A stretch of 64,000 nucleotides of DNA from Trichoplax adhaerens (taxonomy: Eukaryota; Placozoa; Uniplacotomia; Trichoplacea; Trichoplacidae). Below the pieces are notes generated by a model, which did not search any database, was not told the DNA's origin, and was given only the letters and a program-made list of their open reading frames with translations. The stretch's first letter is position 1; the number at the start of each line of letters is the position of its first letter. This document shows positions 1 through 11,833 of this stretch, one piece after another. The stretch spans positions 2,756,462 to 2,820,461 of the forward strand of contig NW_002060943.1 of assembly GCF_000150275.1 (NCBI RefSeq), in the 5' to 3' direction. A program made the position numbers and the translations under genes.

Positions 1-141
1 TTAACTGGCTAATTTCCATCAGATATAGTTTTCTTTATAAATTACAATGATGAACGAATTTAGATATGACATATTATTATGGTAAATTGACTATCTCACA
101 CTGCTGACGATACCCTGTTTATCATTAAAAATCGCTACTAG

Positions 142-411
142 GCGGACTACTTTCTCTACTGTTACATACACCAAATATCAGCCTTTCCTATCGATAAAAA
201 GGCCAACTGGCCTAAAGATTATACAAAGGAATTAATGAAGCTAGCCAATTGGTGTCTAAGACATAAATATGAAGATCGACCATATATGAAGGAGGTTAGT
301 AGGGAGACTATCCAAGGTTTGATTTTGCCGTAATGATTACTAGATGAGCTTATATTATCTATTTATAAGGTGATTGAAAAGCTTTCAGAAATCGCTTCTA
401 AGACAAAATGA
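142..411 (+). CDS. K0: 3' end of an RLK/Pelle-like protein kinase (partial)
   Basis: Only the last two exons are in the window; the rest lies to the left. Exon 142-294 (153 nt) opens with ADYFLYCYIH and runs through FPIDKKANWP to DRPYMKE. This is the end of the kinase C-lobe (subdomain XI), including the Arg of the RP motif. The final exon 370-411 encodes VIEKLSEIASKTK and a TGA stop. The junction 295/370 uses a GT donor (gttagt) and AG acceptor in phase 0. K1, K2, K3 and K4 have an exon of exactly 153 nt here, with the same YF-x-x-C-Y and FP motifs, and this supports the model. Reading on without splicing also stays open for 12 codons to a TAA at 331-333, a weaker alternative. Catalytic residues are outside the window, so activity is inferred only from its close relatives. 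Confidence 0.75.
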
Positions 412-1144
412 TTATCATGGTAATTATAAAAAATGAATGATTGCAGTAGCTGAAGAATTTACTCGAATAATTAAAATTACTAAAGAATACAAAATGATCT
501 TTAAATCATTCAAGATTGAAATAATTATGATTTTTTTGTCATATATCAGCGGTGCAAATAGCTTCCGAAGTGTGGCAATTAATTAAATATTGTGTCATCA
601 ATGATTTACTTTTATCGAGTAATTAATCATATGTTAACACCTAGCCATTAATAAACTATTATTAAATGTCGTAGAAAGTGTGTTGTGATTGTTGCAATAT
701 TCAATAAGTAGACTTGGCTATGAATTTATTATTGCTTGCACCAATGAAGTTTGTGAGGCTATATAAAAGCCTCAAAGTTCTTAAGAATCAAAATTTTATT
801 CTAAAAGCTACTTATTAAAATGACCGATTAAACTCACAACTTGCAATCTACTTCTAACAACTGATAACATTCTGCTATCGACTAACTTGTTAAATTCCTC
901 AATCAACGTGAGTATTCTATCGTCTAAGACTCGAATCTGAGTTGGTAGATTAAAGAGTGCGTAGAGTTAGTTGCTTAGATAGTTAAGACTACTTTTGACG
1001 AAAGAATCTAATTAATTTTTGTCGTACAATCTCGGTTATGACATCGAGATAACGTAATTAATGAAGAGCTATGATAGAAACTGCATCGATTCAATGATAC
1101 GATGTGATATATTTTAATCGCTAAGTAGTAACTGAGGGTATAAA
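412..1144. other. Convergent spacer between K0 and Pk1
   Basis: The two genes end facing each other here. No exon with kinase similarity was found. A TATAAAAG-type string lies near 762-769, with no supported gene behind it. Confidence 0.5.
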
Positions 1145-4100
1145 TTAGTCTTGGCTACTCTTTTGTTTCCATTTATCCAATACTTGCTTACATTTGGTAA
1201 ACACCTAAAAGTCAGGCAGGTAAATGGATTTGATGAGTAAAGTTGCTTTGTGATTTCCTGTAGAAGCCTTATTTTAATATTAATCAAGTCATACCAGTTC
1301 AATTTGGGGTCGTTCTTTGGCATTTTCAGCAAGGCACGCAGCAGATAAAGTAAGTAGTACTTTTCTTGGGCGATAAATATTAAGATAGTTAATATTTTTC
1401 TTCCATTTTATTCCTATATCCTTGAGGTATTTCCAGTTTTTGTAAGAAGTATTCAACAGATAATCTTTCTATTGATGAGATGAAATACGATATGCAATAA
1501 ATTAATATAACTAAGATAAAGACGGAGATGTACAAAAAATTTGTTAATTTTGCAAACACAATGAAAATTAAAAGAACTAACCAGTTGAGTTGGTTTCCTA
1601 TTGCTATCATAAATCGCCTTCCCAGAAACTACAACTAAACAGATCTAATTGAAATATGAAGCAAAAAGGAGTATTGATTAGATCTTATTACGTGTAATTC
1701 AATATATTCAAAGCTTAATCGCATTTCTTACTGCTCCAAAGCTGTATATATCGTTAGAATAATCGATCATTCCACGTAGGGCTTCCTCGCAAAAATAGCC
1801 AATCTTATCGACTTTGGAAGATTGAGCTAGCTGAATGTTCTTAGAACAATTTACCTGTATACATCCATCGGCCAGTTTTGCTGTTCCATTTTCGTTTATC
1901 AAAACATTTGTGCTGTTAGATAAAAGGAAAATTTTAATTATCCTACTAAATTCAAGTTATGGAGGAAATGATCTGGTTTACAGTAATCCACGCTAAATAG
2001 AGCAAGTTATTACTAAGGATACTTCCTAATTGATGTGCTCAGCAGTGGTGGCAAAAAATACAACCACTGACTACTAAAGTGAAACTAAATTAATGCATCT
2101 TAGTAGTCCATGATAAAACATTATTGAATACTTAGGTTAGTCGTATATCGTTTCATTTCACTAGAATTATAGGCTTAATGCTAATATGCCGTATTTGCGC
2201 TGACACTACAGTTACCTAATCATCTTGCAGATACAGTTAATACACTGTAGATGGCAAGCATTAGTACTACATTAAAACATTATACTAAGAGATTCAATGA
2301 AGCTCAAGGAAAAACATCGAAAAGTAATTACGAATAAATAAGAATACGCTAATCGTTATTTACGGCAATAGAAAATATTTATGTATAATGATTGCAAGTA
2401 GGCTATAGACTTTTATCATTTTAAATTGTTATAAACTAATTGATATTTAAGTAAAGTGCGTGATCCTTTCGTAAGGGTTAAGAATAAATATTGGACAGTC
2501 ATTACGAGTGGATATGATTACATTAATTATTATTTACAACACTAGCAAATAATAATGCTTAATACTTGCTAATAAACAACTGATTTTTACCATTTTAAAT
2601 TATTGTGAACTAGTTCATAATCGTGTATATAGCGCAATCCATTTGCTATATCAGATAGTATGGATAATCGTGTTCCACACTCAGGCAGCTTATTATCCTA
2701 AAATAAATCAAAGCCTCTATAATCAAATCATGGAGCTTTGTATCAATAGTAAAATAAGTTACAGTCGATTCAATAACATCATAATATTACTTTTAATAGC
2801 TCGTCAAGCGATAGATTTAGGAATTCTAGAAGTAAACCTCCAGGATCTGGGTAATAGTCATAGACGACCCTTATATTTCCATGCCTTAGTCTACAGTAAA
2901 TAAAAATTTTGTCGATGACGATGTTATAATAGGAATGGTAAAGCATTCTTGGTATATGTACGAATAAAATGTAGTCGATACAAAGTAAAAAGGGTGACAA
3001 GCCTGGGCATTATTTCAAGCTTTCATAGTATTCTGATATTTAATCTATCACAGAGCTTCTATAGCTTACCGTTTTAAGTCATTAATGACATTCAGGTTAT
3101 CGCCAAGATACTTACACATAGCCTAACAAAAGTTAAGAAACGATATCAAATAATATTGAAAAGAATGTGTAGAGATGAATATTTACTGTAAAAACTTGAT
3201 CTATATTTGCAAAAAATTTAATGATAGAGAAAATTTTATATTGCCATTTGAAATAAATAAAATAGTTTTCAATTTAAAAGTATATCAAGTAGGCTATTAA
3301 GAAAACAAAGCTTTATCTGATATTTTAAGTAGTGATGTAGGTAACTTCAAATCAATGGATGCATTAATACTTGCTAGCTAAATGAAGGCAAAACTTTCAA
3401 TACTTGGAGTTTTAAGTCAACTATATATCGAATTGAAAGCGCTAGAAAACAGTATCATTTTAAATCGATTCCGTATATTGATAGAGCTGTCAATCGTTAA
3501 GCAACATTAAAGGCTTAAAATCGATGCCCCCTGTAGCCATGGTCAAGATATTGGTGCTAGACTTGAGTGCATAATGGAGTAGCGTTTTCAAAGATATCAT
3601 ATTGAGACATTAAAACAGTCAAATGCTATTACAGTGGCGTTTATATAGTTTAAATGGTCTAAATTTGCTACTATAATATTCAATGGTCACTTTAAGTAAT
3701 AAAATATTTTGTAGGCTACATGGGGAAAAAATTAATGAGTGGCTGTTTCAGAATAGGGAAAGAAAGACCACTTTATTACACTGCCTTAAGTTAAAGCTAA
3801 ATCAATTCTTAGTTCATATAGCTAATTCAATCTCGATTATAGAAAAGAATAGAAAAATTATCTATTTTAAGACATTCTAATTGGCTTGAAATTTAATCAT
3901 TATGAACATAATCAGATTGATGCGACGTTAAAACTATTTTAGTAGCTGATCAAATTTATCCTTGTAAAATTCAAGATAAAGATGAAATAAAACGAAACAG
4001 TATATATATATAGTGATCAATTAGAAGTCAATCTTATCAAAACGAGTCTATTTTATACGCAAAAAGATTCATCTTACTTCAATAAATGACATACCTCATC

Positions 4101-4718
4101 CTTCCATTTCTTAAAAACGTAAGGCTGCTTGTTTGAAACGATTTTGTAAGAAGTGCTCAATTTACCTGACCAACCATTGCTGTTGCTCATACAATTTTCA
4201 ATTATCTTCAGGATAAAATAAGTAGCAAAATAGATAGAAATTGATTATACTGTCAAGAGATTTTATTTTAGTTGATTGTATGTAAATAATTTGATTTTTA
4301 TAGTTCATCGACAACAGAGACTTACTGATTGCATTACGGCCCTTTCATTATTACCAGGATTGCTTCTACTAGAAGTTAGCAAAATGTTACTGGCTATACT
4401 AGGTTGAGAGGTTTGAGCAGAAGAGGATGATTTCCTAGGCTATAACGTTACAAAATAAAACTACAATCAATCAAGAAAATCTCTTTATGTAGCAACAACG
4501 GCGATGATGTATTTACTCACTAACTAAGAAAGTTTAAGGTACGAGTGCTAACTTAATTTAACCATTTTAGATTGTAATTTTCCGCTCAATGGATTAATTC
4601 GGAGCCAGTTATAAGTAAAACACTCAAAAAGAATTATCCAATTTTGAAATTTATTTGCTGTACTTACAAAACAACAGCAGGTTTTAACTTGTTTGTCATC
4701 AGATTGACTCTCACCCAT
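1145..4718 (-). CDS. Pk1: acylated pseudokinase of the RLK/Pelle-like family
   Basis: Ten exons in 5' to 3' order: 4668-4718, 4326-4439, 4095-4205, 3070-3122, 2791-2890, 2591-2697, 1732-1912, 1582-1644, 1295-1468, 1145-1204 (337 aa, TAA stop). Phases agree throughout. The start MGESQSDD with Ser-6, followed by TCCCF, predicts myristoylation plus palmitoylation. Exon 2 is a Ser-rich linker. Exon 3 is a reduced N-lobe: GWSGKLSTSY stands at the glycine loop and YVFKKWKDE keeps the beta-3 Lys. The catalytic loop reads LVHNNLKCTN, so HRD has become HNN although the later Asn is kept. DFG has become DGC (AKLADGC) and APE has become CEE (GYFCEEAL). The F-helix Asp is present (SNDIYSFGA). The short last exon, VFTKCKQVLDKW, matches those of Pk2-Pk4. 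Catalysis is unlikely; a scaffold, allosteric or decoy role is inference. It is divergent to K1. Confidence 0.8.
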
Positions 4719-6125
4719 GGCTGTCCTTCACCGATTGCTAAAGTAGTCAGCACTTAGGATTATCGCATTAAAAAATTAATAAGTCTACTTAGATGTCGAC
4801 TATTACTGTAGTAAGTAAACAGCAATCGGTCTTCCGATCGATACTTCAAAGCAGGTTATTGTTTAGATTAAATAATTTTGCGTCTATGAAGTACAATAGC
4901 AATCGAAATAAATGTCCCTATGGCACAACTTTGCTATATCAGCTAATTTTATGGGTCTTTCTTCACTCTAGCTAGCATAGGCATGTTTATACCACTGGCT
5001 AGATTGGTCAAGCTTTATGATGGCTTTCTTTAGTTATTGGTCTAGTTAAGACGCCATCCTTATAGGATGATACAGTTTTTGTAAGTCTAGGCGAGCGAAT
5101 AATCACAGTGATTGACAAGGAGATGAGACTTTTGCCCTTAACTCGAGAGTCGATGATTTACTCGCTAGCAAGCTTGTGGTGGAGTTCTGGGAAACTTGCT
5201 TATGATATAACAATGTCCCCTTGTTTATAACAATACCAGAACATTTTATGGAATGTTAGTAATGTAGAGACTATGAATAGCAGTCAGTGATTATTCTTAG
5301 CGTCCAACAAAAACAATCTACTGTCTACTATCCCAATTTTTGAAATATAAGAATATTATAGATGAAAGTAGAGAATTAATAAAGTAACTAGCATTCCAAA
5401 TTTCCAATCAGCCTTTATTGATTAATTTAGAGTCACTTTTTTGCACTTCTATTAATTCATAGCCAATCCATTTTTATACAGATTAGCCCATCTAGTTCCA
5501 ACTTAATTGTGGTCTTCCTTTCAATCACTTAATAATAAACTTGAAAGGTCTCTTGATGGGCTCTCTAATTATTATGCCTGCGGCCATATTATTCTCCTAC
5601 TGTGACTTTGTAGCGGGCAATAAAACCTTTTGTCTCTCTAAACTCTCTATGAGTTCGGCAAGACTTATCAAACTGCAGTTTCTGTACTAACAAGATAATT
5701 CTTTCAGCTTATAACGCCTAGAGCAAATTATCCATTGACATTTTTCACGGTTTATTAGTAAAGTTAAAAGGTAGGTAAGAAAGTTAATAAACGCACTTTA
5801 AATAATGCTTTCGGGTGGTTCCGGTTGCATGTAATTTTAATTGTTTACTTTAATTATTGATACAGTTGATTTGATGTAAATTTCACTAATCAAGGCGTTA
5901 TTGAACGCACTCCAAATTTAAAAAATTTTTTTCTAGTATTGCAGGTAGTCTGTTCTATCTAGCATTGTAACTAGAATGATATTTTGTCAGCTTCCTGCTG
6001 CAATTTGATAGATAATGAATTGTTTAATAATTACAATTAATCCTTTGCAGGTTTTTAGGCAAAACTGAAATTGATCTCCGATCTGGGCCTTATTTTAGTA
6101 TTACTTTACCGAGTTAGAAAAGAAA
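4719..6125. promoter_or_regulatory. Shared 5' spacer between divergent Pk1 and K1
   Basis: This 1.4 kb separates two start codons pointing in opposite directions, so it must hold the promoters of both genes or one bidirectional promoter. No coding exon was recognised. I could not place a convincing TATA box or transcription start. The class is given from gene layout, not from a motif. Confidence 0.4.
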
Positions 6126-9100
6126 ATGGGAAACGGATGTTCATGTTTTAAGAGTCAGGTAAATTGTAGACTACAGAGAGTTCTGGTTGTTTGTCTGATA
6201 GCTATTTGTGAAGATCAATTACTGCTGTCACATACATAAAATGCGGTACTTAATTAATCTTAGAACATAAAGTTAAATTTTCTTTCAATCTCTATGCTTA
6301 CTTGATTGCAATTGAGACCATGTAAAATGATTAAATTACTTAGGAACGGGAATTATTGCCAACAGTTGGAGATTCGAGCTTTGCAATACAACCTAAGGTA
6401 TTACATTCTGTTAATGCTTACAGGATAGCGCTGGATATTTGTAACTATTTAAGGACGAACCATTATAGAATTATTTCCATCAAATTGTGCATTTAAGATA
6501 GTTAAACTTGTTCTAGGATGTAAATAGGGCAACAAATAACTTTTCTGATGAGTACAGGATTGGTAGAGGCGGTTTTGGGGAGGTCTATCGAGCTGATTTG
6601 GATCAACATGGCCACGTCGCTATCAAGCGAATTAAAAAAGATTTAGTAAGCAGCTTTTGAGGTTCATTGCAGTGTCTAAACTATCAGTATTTTATGATTC
6701 AGCAATATCAATTATAAAACGAATCAAGATTAGTAATTTGCTTATTTTAATCATCTGCTTAACATTTATTCAATAATCTAATGCTGATGCACTGAAAGTT
6801 ATCGATGGAAGATGAACGAGAATGTAAACTTCTATCTGAGTAAGAATTAATTACAACACTTGTATACTGAAAAATACACTACAGTAAATATAGTAAAGAC
6901 AGCTTATAAAATGTAAAGTAGAATCGATTTATCAAACGATCTTCCTTCAGAATTGCATCTATATTACACTAGAAGTTAGCATATGATTAAACCGATATAA
7001 TACTGCTTCTACATTCAGTAAGTTTCTATACGGTAGTAATTCGATGGTTACTACTTACTTCTAGCTATCAACATCCTAATCTCGTTCGATTTCATACTGC
7101 GTTGGTTGTTGATAAGCACCTGTGCATAGTTATGGAGCTTGTAGCAAATGGCAGTTTAAGAATAATGCTGAAAAATGAGGTAAAATCTTTTTTGCGATAT
7201 TAAAAGTATCTTCGTAAAGGTATCTCTAGGCTACTCCAACTTTATTTAATGAAAAATATGATGATGCTGTTCAAGTTCGAAATTTTGAATAAAATTAACT
7301 ATGGCTGTGATGTATTAACTGTTTCATGTAAACCATTTCGTTACGATCATTTTCATTTATATCAGTTCTTGTTCACATTCCAATGGAAACGTTATAATTG
7401 CTAAAACTTTATGAATTTCAGGGTGGAAATCTGGATTATAAAATCAGATTAAATATTTGCAAAGGCATAGCCAAAGGAATCAATTATCTTCATACAGCAT
7501 ATAGCACACATCTAGTACACAGAGACATAAAAACCGATAACGTATTGCTTACGGAAGACTACACGGCTAAAATATGCGATTTTGGTCTTGGAAAAATATT
7601 ATGTCAAAAATTTAATAGCGAAACCGTTATAACTAGCCACATATGTGGAACTGAAGCATATTTACCTCCAGAAGCTCTCCAAGGAAAAGTATCACGTCGT
7701 CTTGATATCTATAGCTACGGAGTTGTACGTATATATAATTATAAAAGTACGGTATAGAATCAATGCTATAATGGCTTGCAAGACTCATTTTTTTCATCAT
7801 TTTCTGGCAGGTATTACTTGAGATTCTATCGGGAAAATCACCTCTTTACAATGGTAGTGAAAAATGTCGTTTCTTGGTTAGTCCATATTCAAGTGCTACA
7901 TGAATACCATAGCATTGGATTATGTACACTGACATAAATATTGTATAGCTAGCCTATAATTTACATTTCAAAATGCAATATATTTTGGCATATATAGCAC
8001 TCATCATTATGAAAGCTCTCCTATTAGTTCGATTTTAATGGCCATATGCTATAAATCAATTACAGTGCTCGTATAAATGAAGAAGCTCTAGAATTACTGC
8101 TAATAATTACCATACCGAGAAATTGATTTGATATTTTGAGATGATGAAAATCGAAATCGACTTAACTTTAGACGCTCGAGTTCATTAAAAAAAACAAAGG
8201 ATTTGAGATTGATTCGTTGAAAAAATTAAATCAAAGACCTTCAAACTATATTTTATTTCAAAATATTTTTACTTCAATTCAACAATAGATAAAGTACTCA
8301 TATCTATATACTCGTAGATCTAGTGAATCTACTTAAGATTGCTACCGTTCTTGTTTTGAAATTAAGTACTTTTAAGAGCCCGTAAATATCGACAAACTAC
8401 TTGATAGTGGAGTTTGACAAGTATTTGTTACCTTTTCATACAGCAAAATGAATGCAGAAAATTTTTATAGTATTTTTAATAATCAAGGTCAAATTACTTT
8501 ATCTCTCCTACTAATTTATTATTGCCAAGTTACCATAATCTGAACGGTCAATACTAAATACTGTTAGAGAAGTTCAGTTTAATCCTAATCATATTTGCTA
8601 CGAATCATAAACTTATGTTAAGTTTCAAGCAAGAAAAATATCTCAGAAACTCTTATAATATTTATCAGTGCTCCATCGCTTAATTTTATCTATCATATAT
8701 TTAACCGATGATTTTTCCATTAGATATGATATGTGCTTGATAGGCTAAAATAATAGATAAAATTTAGACAAATGTTATAACAATATTGATAAATTGATTA
8801 TTCTAAAGTGCGTACATAATCCTTTTGAAATCATTATTAGGTTGGTCTATTTCATCTTCACTATAATCACAATAGAACCGCGTTTCCAATCGATGAAACT
8901 GCCAATTGGCCTAATGATTATAAAAGGGGATTAATGGAGTTAGCCAAATGGTGTCTAAAGACTAAATATAGAAAGAGACCTTTGATGAATCAGGTCGGTA
9001 GCAAGAATAGCTTAATTATTATACGGTACGTTCGATTTTATATAGATCGATTACTGAGTAAAATCTAAATTTTTATTTTATACGGTAAGGTGATTATCGA

Positions 9101-9137
9101 ATTAGAAAAAATCTTTTCCAGGAATGTTTGCGCGTAA
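6126..9137 (+). CDS. K1: membrane-tethered IRAK/Pelle/RLCK-like protein kinase
   Basis: Nine exons: 6126-6158, 6344-6397, 6517-6645, 6799-6839, 7065-7179, 7422-7724, 7811-7876, 8841-8993, 9090-9137 (313 aa, TAA). The start MGNGCSCF fits N-myristoylation with neighbouring palmitoylated cysteines. The N-lobe opens with ATNNFSDEY, the lead-in typical of plant RLKs and Pelle/IRAK kinases. It continues with glycine loop GRGGFGEVY (about residues 45-53) and VAIK with Lys about 66. The alpha-C Glu lies in ERECKLL, on a 41-nt exon. The hinge is VMELVANGSL with a Met gatekeeper. The catalytic loop is HRDIKTDN (about 157), the metal-binding motif CDFGLGK (Asp about 177), then GTEAYLPPEAL and RRLDIYSYGV. 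Every catalytic residue is present, so Ser/Thr kinase activity is expected. No death domain or receptor part is encoded. It sits head to head with Pk1. Confidence 0.88.
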
Positions 9138-9349
9138 TTTCTTGAAGGATAGCCAATGATGGACATTTTTAAAAGCTTTTAATTTGCTTACTTGATCCTG
9201 AGGATGAACTAATGCTACATCTCCGCATGGATTAAAAATCAAATTTAGTTGATCGCAGAGTATCAGCTGGTTAAATGTGGGCAGTATCAAACAATTTTAA
9301 GAGTTCAACTTCATAGATTGTACTAACAATAACCGTAGTGTACTACTTA

Positions 9350-9740
9350 TTTGTATAATGTACATTTAACTATTCATACCGTGGAAATCTCTTATACTCT
9401 AGCTTGATTGTATCGTAGAACTATTGAATTAAGCTATTCTTAATAGTCATTCGTATTTTAGGAATAATTTCCCCTGCTGTGCTTCTTACATTATAAAAGC
9501 GCTAATATTGCATCTACCTCGTTAGTTAGTTCTGTTAGTTGCATAGTAAGCTTGTACGCTTTACGTATTCTACATTACTAAAGCTATTTGACTACTTACG
9601 TCGTTGTACACGCTATAACCTCACGTGGCTTTCCTCTACCACTAATTCCAATAAACTCTACTCTTCTCTGCTAATTTAACTCTGGTAATTTAATTGCAAT
9701 TATGACTGACCCTAAACCTTCCGAAATATCACTATAACAA
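9350..9740. repeat. Diverged direct repeat, copy 1
   Basis: About 390 bp here aligns by eye, with small gaps, to 10495-10885. Shared strings include CGTTAGTTAGTTCTG, ATTCCAATAAACTCTA and AACTCTGGTAATTTA. Copy 1 has TATAAAAG at 9492-9499 and an ATG at 9712 that opens MTDPKPSEIS and then stops after 11 codons. Conservation through the TATA-like string and the start suggests an old duplicated 5' gene end, now decayed. Confidence 0.7.
9492..9499 (+). promoter_or_regulatory. TATA-like box in repeat copy 1
   Basis: TATAAAAG is retained at the matching place in copy 2 (10639-10646). It stands 220 bp before the ATG at 9712. Its promoter role is inferred only from this conservation. Confidence 0.3.
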
Positions 9741-10494
9741 CCCAATACGAGATTGTTTCGTCGGAATTCTGACGACAATCGTAATTCTACTAGATCTATG
9801 ATGAATCAAATGGTCTTAGGTATAGGCTATCCAATGATATAAATATGATGAAATTGTCACTACAACTATCCTAATGTATTAAGTATTGATAAAACCAGCC
9901 ATAAATTATACTATAGATTACATTATGATTAGACAACTATCCACACTAGCTATTTAATTTACATTGTACAAGTGTGGATCTAACTATACAGATATTCATT
10001 TACAATTCATCATCATACTGTATGTTATATATATAAATATTTCTATAGACTAAATTGATCACTGTTTTACTATCTTCTAATTAAATTAAAAGATATTCGT
10101 ATTGCAACTTTTTACGCCACACGTATAAAAGCCCTTGGTTCTCAAGCCATAGATTAATCAAATAGGGTATAAACAAGCAGCTTTTAAGCATTTATGTCAT
10201 CTTTGACAACGTATATAATTTTTGCCCCCTATATTACTCCTGAATAATGAAAAAACGCGATGTACCTTTTCTACTGAGCTGAAGATGGCAAGATCGCGAT
10301 ACACTACCAAAGTGCAATTTTAAGATTTACTCGTAACTGAGTATCGAATTATACATTGTAAGCATACTGATAAACTGAACTATATAAATTGATTTCATAT
10401 CAATACCGAGTTGGCAACTGTAGTGTTTACTTCTAAATACGGTATAGTCTATTTTTAGTAAAAGTCAATTTCCACTAGATTGTAGCATAACTCT

Positions 10495-10885
10495 AAATAT
10501 GTATAATTTATATTTAACAAAATACTCTGTGGAAATCGCTTTGAATCTAGCTGAATTTATATCGTAGCCCTGTCTTAACATAGAAGTAACATATTCTTAT
10601 TAGTCATTTATGATTTCCTCCTGCTGTGCTTTATACATTATAAAAGCTATCTTCTTTCACCTATCTCGTTAGTTAGTTCTGCTAGTTACACGGTAAGCTT
10701 GCACGTTTTACCTATGCTACATTACTATAGCTATTCGACTAGTCACGTCGTTATACACGCTGTAATCTCACACGGTCTTTCCTTTGCGCTAATTCCAATA
10801 AACTCTATTCCTCTACTAAATTAACTCTGGTAATTTACTGTGATCATGACGAATCCACAATCTTCCGAAACATCACAGCAACTTA
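10495..10885. repeat. Diverged direct repeat, copy 2
   Basis: Partner of 9350-9740, about 1.14 kb downstream in the same orientation. It keeps TATAAAAG at 10639-10646. Its ATG at 10846 opens a 24-codon frame, MTNPQSSETSQQ onward, to a TAA. The shared M-T-x-P-x-x-S-E-x-S start in both copies implies a common coding origin. I do not recognise the protein. Confidence 0.7.
10639..10646 (+). promoter_or_regulatory. TATA-like box in repeat copy 2
   Basis: TATAAAAG conserved with 9492-9499, 207 bp before the ATG at 10846. Function not demonstrated. Confidence 0.3.
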
Positions 10886-11833
10886 TTACTGAAAAAAAGG
10901 ATGTTCCTTATTTTACTTAAATGTCCTTGCATGTACTGTAGAAGTGATAATATAAGATGAGAAATCTTAATTTATGGTACTTTCGATTTTAGCAAAGTTA
11001 TAGAATATAGAGTGTATCTCGCTACTCATGAAAGTGTCTATAACAAATAATGAGTGACTATTATCCGATCGTAAGTTAATACTAACATTAAACATGAAAT
11101 GCATAAAACAATTATTAGGCTATAGTACCGCATAAATTGACATCCAAAAGCAATATCATCTTCTACACGACGATGAATTAATATTTATACTCGTAAGATA
11201 TGAGGAAATTGACTCAATATAATCTGCTCATAAATTTGATAATAAGTAATTTAATTTTCGGCAAACGCTGCTACAGTAATTAAAACTGAACTTAATTAAT
11301 TATTAACATGCAACATAACGTGAGCAGACTGCCGTATTGGCTTAATTTTTCTCAGGTCCAATTCATCACATGTTCGGTGCTAGAATTCATCTAACTTCTA
11401 TTTAAAGGTCTATCTACTTCAATTTCTGGCAACTAAAATACGAGAATTAATATTTAAAAATGCATTAAATTATATAATCTAAAGGAAGTTAGCTATCTAG
11501 CCGTTACGGTATTAGAATATGATGAAGATTGATCTATTTGCTAATTAGTACGCAAATTAATTAACTGACCATTTTTTTAAAGAATAATCATATTGCACAA
11601 AAACGCGATTTGTAATCTGCAAGGATCTGTTTCCGCTAACTATGTTGGCTAACTCATTTAACTTCTCTACTATTATTAAATCCCATCTCAGAAATGGTGA
11701 TTTTCAATCACATGTTGAAAAAAAAAATTGCCTGATGATAGATAGTGCTTAACTACAGATAGGACAAAGTCTACTTTGATTAAAATGACTGCATGTGATA
11801 GATTGTAATTACTAAGCGGAATATGAATAAAAA

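Larger units (their letters stand above)
9138..11833. other. Convergent spacer between K1 and Pk2
   Basis: No gene could be supported. It holds a diverged direct duplication of about 0.4 kb (listed separately), each copy with a TATAAAAG string and a short ATG reading frame. Confidence 0.5.

Noticed and set aside
1114-1332. 72-codon minus-strand frame as the Pk1 C-terminus
   Set aside because: A different frame after the acceptor at 1205-1206 gives VFTKCKQVLDKW, which matches the last exons of Pk2-Pk4 and has the same 60-nt length as in Pk2.
2643-2903. 86-codon plus-strand frame
   Set aside because: It is antisense to Pk1 exons 5 and 6, which have homologs and splice sites on the other strand.
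4095-4205. The W-S-G...FKKWK exon as a new domain before the pseudokinase
   Set aside because: Its place before alpha-C, its G-x-x-G and its A/V-F-K core align with the glycine loop and beta-3 strand, so it is a reduced kinase N-lobe.
6126-9137. Plant origin or contamination, suggested by ATNNFS and MGxxC starts
   Set aside because: IRAK/Pelle kinases share the motif, and the nearby tRNA-Glu and FAX-like genes are of animal type.
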